This document shows, piece after piece, positions 15,869 to 22,845 of a stretch of 35,545 nucleotides of DNA. Source of the DNA: Massilia eurypsychrophila (GTDB taxonomy: Bacteria; Pseudomonadota; Gammaproteobacteria; Burkholderiales; Burkholderiaceae_D); assembly GCF_002760655.1 (NCBI RefSeq), contig NZ_PDOC01000032.1:1-35545 (forward strand), written 5' to 3'. Made by a program: the position numbers and the translations under genes. The notes below the pieces were generated by a model. The model worked only from the letters and a program-made list of their open reading frames with translations. It did no database searches and had not been told where the DNA came from. Positions within the stretch are counted from its first letter, which is position 1, and every line of letters starts with the position of its first letter.

Positions 15869-16873
15869 ATGCCGTCGACACCAGTAAACGCCGCCGATGC
15901 AGTCGGTATCGAAGTTTCGGTGGTTGTCCCCACCGGCGGCAGGCTTGACCTGCTCGACCGCAGCCTCGACGCGCTGACCCGCCAGGACTATCCGGCCGGC
16001 GCCTACGAAGTCATCGTCGTCGACGACGAGCCCAGCCGCAACACGCTGCAGCTGGTGGCCGGCTGGCGTGCCCGTACGCTCGAGCGCGGTCCGCGCCTGG
16101 TGTATGTCGCCAACGACGGCGCGCACGGGTCGGCGGCGGCGCGCAACGTCGGCTGGCGCAGCGCCCGCGCGCCCATCATCGCCTTCACCAATGACGACAC
16201 CGTGCCGGCGACCGGCTGGCTGACGCAGGCCATGGCCGCCTTCGACGCCGGCACCGACGTGCTGTGCGGCCGCATCGAAACGCCGGCGCCCGCGCCGCCC
16301 GCCGCCGCCGCCAGCGACGGCGACGGCGCGGTCGAATTCGTCGCCGCCAACTGCTTCTGCCGGCGCCGTGTGCTCGAAGCGCTGGACGGCTTCGACGAGC
16401 GCTTTCGCGACGGCTGGCGCGAGGACAACGACTTCCACTTCCGCCTGCTGGAGATGAACGCCAGCATCGTCTCGGCGCCGCAGGCCGTCGTCGTGCATCC
16501 GGTCAGGCCGGCGGCGTGGGGCGCGAGCTTGTTTCAGCTGCACAAGATCAGCTTCGATGCGCTGCTCTACAAGAAGCATCCGGCGCTGTACCGCAAGAAA
16601 ATCCGCCGCCTGCCCTGCTGGGAAGATTACGCGATCGTGGCGGCACTGGCCCTCGGTGTGCTGGGCCTGGTACTCGGCCACGAAATTCTCGCCGTCACCG
16701 GTTGGGGCGCCTGGCTGGTGCTCACCGCCATGCTGTGCATCCGGCGGCTGCAAGGCGGCACGACCAGCGTGGCGCATGTGGCCGACATGCTGTTCACGTC
16801 GGCGCTGATTCCGCCGCTGGCGGTATTCTGGCGCGTGCTCGGGGCCATCAAATACCGTGTCCGCTTTGCCTGA
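15869..16873 (+). CDS. Family 2 glycosyltransferase with C-terminal membrane segments
   Basis: A 334-residue GT-A glycosyltransferase. Seen: VSVVVPTGGRLDLLDRSLDAL, the nucleotide-binding VIVVDDEPS, AARNVGWRSARAPIIAFTND then DDTVPATGW (the DxD-like site), and the acceptor-side DGWREDNDFHFRLLE with an ED pair. Two or three hydrophobic segments near the end (about 255-330) hold it on the inner membrane. ATG 15869 has GGGGGAG just upstream; the frame is open for 14 more codons. A hairpin without T-run (15812-15827) separates it from the esterase. The HAD gene starts 2 bases after its stop, so the two work together, perhaps on a surface glycan. Confidence 0.85.
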   Translation: MPSTPVNAADAVGIEVSVVVPTGGRLDLLDRSLDALTRQDYPAGAYEVIVVDDEPSRNTLQLVAGWRARTLERGPRLVYVANDGAHGSAAARNVGWRSARAPIIAFTNDDTVPATGWLTQAMAAFDAGTDVLCGRIETPAPAPPAAAASDGDGAVEFVAANCFCRRRVLEALDGFDERFRDGWREDNDFHFRLLEMNASIVSAPQAVVVHPVRPAAWGASLFQLHKISFDALLYKKHPALYRKKIRRLPCWEDYAIVAALALGVLGLVLGHEILAVTGWGAWLVLTAMLCIRRLQGGTTSVAHVADMLFTSALIPPLAVFWRVLGAIKYRVRFA

Positions 16874-16875
16874 CG

Positions 16876-17418
16876 ATGAAGACCGTGTTCCTCGACAAGG
16901 AAGGCGCGCTGGTGGACGACTTCGCCGGCCCGTGCCGTTTCACGCTGCGTAGCGGCGCCGGGCCGGCGCTGCGACTGCTGGCGCGCCTCGACTATCGCCT
17001 GGTTGTCGTCAGCGACCAGGCGCCGATCTGGATCCGGCCCGGCGGCGACGACGCCATGGCGCCGGTGGCGCACCGGCTGGGCGACCTGCTGTTTCGCGAA
17101 CGCCTCACGCTGGAAGGCTTTTACCACTGCACCCATGATCCGCAGGGATCGTCGAAGCGCTGCTTCTGCCGCAAGCCGCAGCCGGGCATGCTGCTGACGG
17201 CGGCCAAGGAGCTGGCGATCGACTTGCGTGCCTCGTGGATGGTCGGCGCCACCTTGCACGACATCGAGGCGGGCAATCGCGCCGGCTGCCGCACGCTGCT
17301 GGTCGACAACGGCCACGAGAAGGAATGGCGGCTGGGACCGCGCCGGGTGCCGACGCGCATTGCCCCGGACCTGTATGCCGCGGCGCTGCTGATCGCCAGC
17401 GAAGGGGACATGCTGTAG
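16876..17418 (+). CDS. HAD-IIIA phosphatase-like protein (GmhB-like) with altered active site
   Basis: A 180-residue protein built like the heptose-bisphosphate phosphatase GmhB, including the zinc loop C85-x-H87 ... C96-x-C98 followed by RKP. The catalytic motifs deviate. Motif I reads FLDKEG, so the second Asp (general acid) is Glu9. Motif IV reads VGATLHD, so the first Asp of the usual GDxxxD is Ala. The nucleophile D7, motif II Ser46 and K100 remain. It may be a slow, changed or inactive phosphatase. ATG 16876 lies 2 bases after the glycosyltransferase stop, so a role on phosphorylated sugars for that enzyme is plausible. Confidence 0.82.
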   Translation: MKTVFLDKEGALVDDFAGPCRFTLRSGAGPALRLLARLDYRLVVVSDQAPIWIRPGGDDAMAPVAHRLGDLLFRERLTLEGFYHCTHDPQGSSKRCFCRKPQPGMLLTAAKELAIDLRASWMVGATLHDIEAGNRAGCRTLLVDNGHEKEWRLGPRRVPTRIAPDLYAAALLIASEGDML

Positions 17419-17562
17419 GCGTTGGCGACTGGCGCCGAAATAGTCGCAAGGCACACGCGCCACGTCCAGGGCCCATGCCGATCCAATCGATGCTCGCTGA
17501 TCCTTCCTGCACGTCTGCCCAGGCTCTTGTATGCTTTGGCTAACGAAACGAGGAGACAGACC

Positions 17563-18549
17563 ATGCGCGCAATCGAAATTACCCAGCCGGGCCCGCCTGA
17601 TGTCCTGCAGCTGTGCGAGCGGCCGATGCCGGCCGTCGCGCCTGGCCACGTGCTGATCCGCGTGCACGCGGCCGGCATCAACCGCCCCGACGTGTTGCAG
17701 CGCACCGGCAACTATCCGGTGCCGCCTGGCGCGTCCGACATTCCCGGTCTTGAAGTGGCCGGCGAAATTGTCGACGGTGACGTGGCCGGCAGCGGCTTTG
17801 CGATCGGCGACATGGTGTGCGCGCTGGTCCAGGGCGGCGGCTACGCCGAGTATTGCAGCGCCGCGCTGTCGCTGTGCCTGCCGCTGCCCAAAGGCATGAG
17901 TGCGCTGCAAGCGGCGTCGCTGCCGGAAACGTTCTTCACGGTATGGAGCAACGTGTTCGACCGCGGTCGCCTGGCCGACGGCGAGACGCTGCTGGTGCAG
18001 GGAGGCTCGTCGGGCATCGGCGTGACCGCCATCCAGCTCGCCAAGGCCATGGGGCACACGGTGTTCGCCACTGCCGGTTCGGACGAAAAATGCCGCGCCT
18101 GCGAAGCGCTGGGCGCCGATCGCGCCATCAACTACCGCACCGAGGATTTTGTCGACGTCGTCAAGACTGCGACCGGCGGCAAGGGCGTCGACGTCATCCT
18201 CGACATGGTCGGCGGCGACTACGTTCCGCGCGAAATCGGCTGCCTGGCCGACGATGGCCGGCTGGTGCTCATTGCGCTGCTGGGCGGCGCCAACGCGACG
18301 ATACCGCTGGGCCAGATTTTGCGGCGGCGGCTGACGGTGACCGGCTCGACACTGCGTCCGCGTCCGGTGCCGTTCAAGGCGCAGATCGCCGCGCGGCTGC
18401 GCGAACACGTCTGGCCGCTGCTCGAAGCGGGCACGATCAAGCCGGTGATCTACAAGACGTTCGCGCTGGCCGACGCTGCGCTTGCGCACGCCTTGATGGA
18501 GTCGAGCGAGCACGTCGGAAAAATCGTGCTCGAAGTCGCGCCGCGCTAA
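17563..18549 (+). CDS. NAD(P)H-quinone oxidoreductase, PIG3 type
   Basis: A 328-residue medium-chain dehydrogenase/reductase without the catalytic zinc cysteines. Typical segments: MRAIEITQPGPPDVLQL, HAAGINRPDVLQRTGNYP, PGLEVAGEIVDGD, LPETFFTVWSNVFDRG, the nucleotide fold VQGGSSGIGVTAIQLAKAMG and, near the end, STLRPRP. The PIG3 subgroup reduces quinones with NADPH. ATG 17563 has AGGAG upstream; 141 bases of open frame before it have no coding look. It is cytoplasmic. The convergent prsT gene ends 121 bases downstream, with a repeat cluster between them. Confidence 0.92.
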   Translation: MRAIEITQPGPPDVLQLCERPMPAVAPGHVLIRVHAAGINRPDVLQRTGNYPVPPGASDIPGLEVAGEIVDGDVAGSGFAIGDMVCALVQGGGYAEYCSAALSLCLPLPKGMSALQAASLPETFFTVWSNVFDRGRLADGETLLVQGGSSGIGVTAIQLAKAMGHTVFATAGSDEKCRACEALGADRAINYRTEDFVDVVKTATGGKGVDVILDMVGGDYVPREIGCLADDGRLVLIALLGGANATIPLGQILRRRLTVTGSTLRPRPVPFKAQIAARLREHVWPLLEAGTIKPVIYKTFALADAALAHALMESSEHVGKIVLEVAPR

Positions 18550-18560
18550 GCCCAACAAGC

Positions 18561-18666
18561 TGGTGTCAGGTCTGACATTCGGACATGTCAACGCGAAATA
18601 CTGGTGTCAGGTCTGACATTCGGACAATTCAACAAGCCAACTGTCCGAATGTCAGACCTGACACCA
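18561..18666. repeat. Palindromic repeat cluster: two direct and one inverted 25-bp units
   Basis: Unit 1 at 18561-18585, identical unit 2 at 18602-18626, and an exact reverse complement at 18642-18666. Units 2 and 3 form a perfect 25-bp stem with a 15-base loop. Each unit contains the small palindrome TGTCAG-GT-CTGACA. It fills the gap between two convergent genes. A related hairpin with one compensated base change is at 22765-22834. Confidence 0.95.
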
Positions 18667-18670
18667 GAAA

Positions 18671-21448
18671 TTACTGCACTTGCTTGAGCAAGGCGCGCGC
18701 CTCGTCGGCCTGCGCGAACTTCATGTTGCCGGCCATGAGCACCTCGAGCTCCTTGCGCGCGGCCGCCTTGTCGCCGGCCTTGAACAAACCCATCGCCATG
18801 TGATAGCGGATGTCGCGCGCCTGCGGCGCCAGCGCGCTGGCCTGCTTGAGCAGCGGCAAGCCGCGCGCCGTGTCGCCCTGCTCGACCAGGATCCAGCCGA
18901 ACGTATCCATCACCACCGGCTGGTCGTTGGCCAGCTTGTACGCCTGCGCGGCAATGTCCGCCGCCCGCGTATCCTGCGACAGCTGGTAGGCCAGCGCCAG
19001 GTTGTTCAGCGCCACCACGTTCGCCGGCTGCTGTTTCAGGATCGCTTCGAACTGCGCCGCCGCCGGCTTGTACTGTTTGTCTGCCATCAGCGTCTCGCCC
19101 TTGTACAACTGCGCGCGGACATCATCGGGATGCCCGCGCAGCCACGCCGCCAGGCGCCTGCCGCCCTCGTCCTGCCGGCCGGCTGCGCGCAGCGCGTTGA
19201 CCGACTTGACCATCAGTTCGCTCGTCTTGCTCAGCTCCATCGCCCGCTCGAACGCGGCGAGCGCCAGTTCCGGTTTGCCTTGCGCCATGTTGATGTCGCC
19301 CTGCAGCTGGTAGCCGGCCGCCCCTTTCGGGTGGTTGCGCTGCAGGCTGGCCGCCGTCATCAGCGCCAGCTCGTTCCATCCCTTGCGGACATACAACTCG
19401 GCCAGCGCCAGCTGGGCCGCCGGAAAATCGGGCTGCATCGCCAGCGCCGCCTTCAGGTAATCCTCGGCCTGCGTGGGCCGCTTCAGCAGCAGGTGCATCG
19501 CCGCAACCTGCATCTGCGCGTGCGCCGAACGCGGCAGCGCCACCGCCAGTTTCTTGTAGGTATCGAGCGCCTGCTCGCGTTCGCCATTGGCGAGCTGGCC
19601 CTTGCCGAGCAGGTCCAGCAAGTCGGGATTGTCGCGATGGATCACCTGCAGCTTGGCCGCCGTGTCGAGCGCCTTCTGGGTCTTGCCGGTCTGCAGGTAC
19701 TGGGCGACCAGGTTGACCGCCGGCGCAATGGCGTTCGGGTCGGCCGCGTTGGCCTGCTCCAGCCATCTGGTGGCGTCATCCTTTTTGCCTTCACCGGCTG
19801 CGATCGTGGCCAGCGCGGTCATGACGTCAGTGTTGGTCTTGTTGTTGGCAAGGAAGGCGAGCAGCGTTTGGCGGGCCGCCTCCGGCTTCTTCTCGCGCAT
19901 GTCCAGTTGCGCCAGGTTGGCGGCGGCCGGGAAGTACGCCGGCTGGATCGTCAGCGCCTGGCTGAAGCTGGCGCGCGCCTGTGCCGGGTCCTGCTTGCCG
20001 ACGTAGACCAGGCCCTTCAGTTCCTGCACGGCCGCATTGTCAGGTTGCGTTTTTTCCAGCGCCATCACGGCATCATGCGCCTTGTCGATATGATTCAAGC
20101 TCAGTTCGGTGCGCACCAGCGCGATGCCGGCCTGCGGCGACTTGACGTCGAGCGTGGCGGCGAGCTGCAAATCATTGACCGCCTGCGCCTGGTCGCCGGC
20201 CCCGAGCCGGCTCAGCGCCAGCGAAGTGCGCAGCCTGGCCGCAGTCGGCTCCAGCGCGCTGGCCTTTTCGAACAGCTCGGTCGCCTTGCCGAAGTGGCGC
20301 GCCTGCATGTACGACTCGCCGGCCAGCGCCAGCACTTGCGCATCCCCCTGCGGATCGTTCAGCGCCGGCGCCAGCACGGTCAGCGCGTCGGGCGTGTGGC
20401 CGGTGCGCAGCAAGGTCGACGCCAGCAACTTGCGCGCATACACGTTGGCCGGATTCTTTTCGAGGTAGTGGCGCAGGTGGTGCTCGGCCTGGTGCAGCGA
20501 ACCGAGGTTCAGGCTGATGGCGCCGGCCAGCAACACGCTCGGCATGTGCTCCGGCGCCACGCGCAACACCCGTTGCATCGCATCCTGCGCGGCGGAGTAC
20601 TTGCCTTGCGAGAAGTCCAGCAAGGCCTGGGTATAGTTCAGCAGCACGCTGGTCGGCGCGAGTTTCCTGGCGATATCGAGGTCCGCCTGGGCCGACTCGA
20701 ACTTGCCCATCGCCGTCTTCAGGTAAGCTTTTTCGATGTGCGCCGAACGATGTTGCGGCGCGATCGCCACCACCTTGTCGTACGCTGCCAGCGCCTGCTC
20801 CGGCTGGTTCTGGGCGCGCGCCAGATCGCCCTTGAACAGCAGCGCATCGGTATTGCGCGGCTCGGCCGCCGTGGCCGTGTCCGCATAGCTGAGCGCGCTG
20901 TCGACATCGCCCGCCAGCACCGACACGCGACCCATGCCGATCAGTGCCGGCGTAAACGTCGGCGTGGTCGCCAGCACCGCCAGATACAGTTGTTTCGCCT
21001 CATCGTGCTTGCCCATGGCCAGCAGCGCATCGGCGCGCACGCAGAGCAGCCCGGCACTTTGCTTCACCCGCGCCTCGGCCGCCGTTTCGTCCAGCACTTT
21101 CTGGAACAGGCCCTGCATCTGCAAGGACTTGCCCAGCACCGGCAAGGCCTGCGCGCCGCGATAGCCATGCTTGAGCGCCATGCGGATTTCTTTCTCCGCA
21201 CTGACGCCGTCGCCGATGTCAAGGTAGACCGTGGCCAGCTCGTAGCGCGTCTCGGCATCGTCGGGCACCGTTTCGACCACGTTTTTCAACACGATCGCCG
21301 CGGCGTTCAGTTCGCCCTTTTGATGGTAGTTTTTTGCCTCGGCCAGCGTTCCGGTGGAATCGCCCTTGCAGCCGGCAAGCACCGATGCCAGCGTGACGGC
21401 GCCCGCCGTACTAAGCCACAGGAAACCCTTGTTGTTAAATAGCAACAT
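18671..21448 (-). CDS. prsT: PEP-CTERM system TPR-repeat lipoprotein PrsT
   Basis: A 925-residue lipoprotein: signal peptide with lipobox LAGC (C27), then over 20 tetratricopeptide repeats to the C-terminus (typical units with A at position 8 and G/A-x-x-x-A). Length and repeat layout fit PrsT, which is tied to exosortase/PEP-CTERM systems and exopolysaccharide export; its exact role is not settled. ATG 21448 has GAAGGG with 5-base spacing. A sigma-54-like promoter lies at 21525-21510, about 60 bases upstream. A PEP-CTERM-type gene is divergent from it, which supports the call. No exosortase or polysaccharide genes are in the window. Confidence 0.88.
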   Translation of the reverse strand: MLLFNNKGFLWLSTAGAVTLASVLAGCKGDSTGTLAEAKNYHQKGELNAAAIVLKNVVETVPDDAETRYELATVYLDIGDGVSAEKEIRMALKHGYRGAQALPVLGKSLQMQGLFQKVLDETAAEARVKQSAGLLCVRADALLAMGKHDEAKQLYLAVLATTPTFTPALIGMGRVSVLAGDVDSALSYADTATAAEPRNTDALLFKGDLARAQNQPEQALAAYDKVVAIAPQHRSAHIEKAYLKTAMGKFESAQADLDIARKLAPTSVLLNYTQALLDFSQGKYSAAQDAMQRVLRVAPEHMPSVLLAGAISLNLGSLHQAEHHLRHYLEKNPANVYARKLLASTLLRTGHTPDALTVLAPALNDPQGDAQVLALAGESYMQARHFGKATELFEKASALEPTAARLRTSLALSRLGAGDQAQAVNDLQLAATLDVKSPQAGIALVRTELSLNHIDKAHDAVMALEKTQPDNAAVQELKGLVYVGKQDPAQARASFSQALTIQPAYFPAAANLAQLDMREKKPEAARQTLLAFLANNKTNTDVMTALATIAAGEGKKDDATRWLEQANAADPNAIAPAVNLVAQYLQTGKTQKALDTAAKLQVIHRDNPDLLDLLGKGQLANGEREQALDTYKKLAVALPRSAHAQMQVAAMHLLLKRPTQAEDYLKAALAMQPDFPAAQLALAELYVRKGWNELALMTAASLQRNHPKGAAGYQLQGDINMAQGKPELALAAFERAMELSKTSELMVKSVNALRAAGRQDEGGRRLAAWLRGHPDDVRAQLYKGETLMADKQYKPAAAQFEAILKQQPANVVALNNLALAYQLSQDTRAADIAAQAYKLANDQPVVMDTFGWILVEQGDTARGLPLLKQASALAPQARDIRYHMAMGLFKAGDKAAARKELEVLMAGNMKFAQADEARALLKQVQ

Positions 21449-21509
21449 CCAAACCCTTCGACAGCAAGCCGTTCAATGATGTTGAATGTTGGCATGTTAG
21501 CAGCGTAGT

Positions 21510-21525
21510 AGCAATAAATTTCCCA
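21510..21525 (-). promoter_or_regulatory. Sigma-54-like promoter for prsT
   Basis: On the minus strand TGGGAAATTTATTGCT has the invariant GG-N10-GC spacing and 9 of the 12 defined bases of the consensus TGGCACG-N4-TTGCW. The predicted start is near 21500, giving a leader of about 50 bases. Confidence 0.55.
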
Positions 21526-21629
21526 GCTACAAGCCTGTGTTACGACGTTTGTCGGGAATTCTTACACCGTCAGACAACGGATTGGATAACTAATCGGTAA
21601 GTCGCTGTTAATAAAGAGTTGTTTATTTT

Positions 21630-21645
21630 AGGCATGATTAATGCT
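21630..21645 (+). promoter_or_regulatory. Sigma-54-like promoter for PEP-CTERM-type gene
   Basis: AGGCATGATTAATGCT has GG (21631-21632), 10 bases, GC (21643-21644), close to TGGCACG-N4-TTGCW. The predicted start near 21656 lies downstream of an ATG at 21649 and so supports the start codon at 21679. A weak dyad (TTGTC ... GACAA, about 21550-21580) could be an activator site. Confidence 0.55.
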
Positions 21646-21678
21646 TAAATGATCTCAAACAATAAGGGATCGTCCAAA

Positions 21679-22467
21679 ATGAAAAACCTGTTCAGCGTCG
21701 TGATCGCCGCTTGCCTCGCGTTCGCCACGGCCGGCGCGAGCGCCAGCGGCATCAGCGACATCGGCGTGAATGGCTACTGGGGCGGCGATGGCCACGGCTA
21801 CAACGACGTGATCGGCAACAGCACCTACGACATCCAGGGCGCCACCATTACCCGCGTCGGCAGCATCCTGACGGTGACGATCGCGACCAACTTCGCCGGC
21901 CACGCCGGCACCCAGCCCGGCAGCGCGCCTGGCGGCATCGGTTATGGCGACGTGTTCCTGTCGAAGATCTGGAACCCGTTCGGCACCGATTCGCACCACG
22001 CCAACGACAATGCCGCCAACGGCACGCTGTGGAATTACGGCATGAGCCTGGATAACCGCTGGAGCAACACCGGCGGCGACTTCAAGCTCTACAAGCTGAA
22101 CGGCGCCACGAATGCGGCGAATATCTACAATTCCGAGAAATTCATGACCTGCGACATCGGTAGCGAGTGCTACTACCGCAACGGCCAGGCCACCGCGGTC
22201 AACCGCGGTTCGAGCACCGTGGCCGACACCGGCCTGACTGGCAAATGGTCCGTCACCACCGACCAGGAACTGCGCTTCGTCATCAATATCGCCTCGAGCG
22301 ACCTGATGAACTTCGCCTCGTTCGCGATGCACTGGGGCGAGACTTGCCAGAACGATGTCATCGAAGGCGCCGTCAGCATGGTGCCGACGCCTGGCAGCAT
22401 CCCGCTGATCGCGCTTGGCCTCGGCGCCCTGCTGTTCTGGCGCCACCGCCAGGTCACTGCCGAGTAA
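21679..22467 (+). CDS. PEP-CTERM-type secreted protein with PTP motif
   Basis: A 262-residue exported protein: signal peptide (about 1-22, ending GASAS), a Gly/Asn/Asp-rich beta-type body with a cysteine pair (MTCDIGSECYY) and a third cysteine (ETCQND), then a sorting tail. The tail reads VPTPGS (235-240), a membrane helix (IPLIALGLGALLFW) and basic RHRQ. This is the exosortase PEP-CTERM layout, but Thr237 stands where Glu is usual. ATG 21679 is used because the likely transcription start lies after the ATG at 21649. It is divergent from prsT. No enzyme motif is seen; a role in the extracellular matrix is inferred. Confidence 0.82.
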   Translation: MKNLFSVVIAACLAFATAGASASGISDIGVNGYWGGDGHGYNDVIGNSTYDIQGATITRVGSILTVTIATNFAGHAGTQPGSAPGGIGYGDVFLSKIWNPFGTDSHHANDNAANGTLWNYGMSLDNRWSNTGGDFKLYKLNGATNAANIYNSEKFMTCDIGSECYYRNGQATAVNRGSSTVADTGLTGKWSVTTDQELRFVINIASSDLMNFASFAMHWGETCQNDVIEGAVSMVPTPGSIPLIALGLGALLFWRHRQVTAE

Positions 22468-22574
22468 AGACAGCAGTAGGCTCGCCGCAAGGTGAAGCAG
22501 CGAACAGATATCATTCAAGCAAGCATGCAATCCTCTCGTACCGACAACTTTGTCGCATCTACGGGAGGAAAGCC

Positions 22575-22751
22575 ATGTCAGACAATCTGCAGAAAGCCGG
22601 CTCGCAAGACCGCAGCCGCATCAACGTGAACGAAGCGTGGGAAGTGAAGCACTGGACCGAAGCGCTGGGCGTATCGAAAGAACAACTCGAAGGCGCGGTA
22701 AAGGCGGTCGGCCCCTCGGTCACGGCCGTGAAGGCGCATCTGGGCAAGTAA
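22575..22751 (+). CDS. DUF3606 domain small protein
   Basis: A 58-residue protein that fits DUF3606 over its whole length (GSQDRSRINVNEAWEVKHW, then TEALGVSKEQLEGAVKAVG and a closing AVKAHLGK). ATG 22575 has GGGAGGAAA upstream. The family is common in proteobacteria, often near stress genes; its function is unknown. It is monocistronic and followed at once by a perfect 31-bp hairpin. Confidence 0.9.
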   Translation: MSDNLQKAGSQDRSRINVNEAWEVKHWTEALGVSKEQLEGAVKAVGPSVTAVKAHLGK

Positions 22752-22764
22752 TCGCCGCCTAAGA

Positions 22765-22834
22765 AGCTGGGGTCAGGTCTGACATTCGGACATTTCGTGC
22801 CGAAAATGTCCGAATGTCAGACCTGACCCCAGCT
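22765..22834. repeat. Perfect 31-bp inverted repeat between convergent genes
   Basis: Arms 22765-22795 and 22804-22834 pair without mismatch around an 8-base loop. The core is the same unit as at 18561-18666 but has GGGGTCAGG in place of GGTGTCAGG, and the other arm has the matching change. It lies 13 bases after DUF3606 and 11 bases before the end of the AI-2E-type gene, and could terminate both. Confidence 0.95.
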
Positions 22835-22845
22835 ATTCACTGCGG

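Noticed and set aside
18561-18666. A CRISPR array
   Set aside because: Only three units, one inverted, with irregular spacers and no cas genes; it is a palindromic repeat cluster.
18680-21442. A 920-codon open frame on the plus strand opposite prsT
   Set aside because: It mirrors prsT codon by codon in GC-rich DNA and is rich in Arg/Gln/Leu/His with no motif, while prsT has a lipobox, TPR repeats and a ribosome site.
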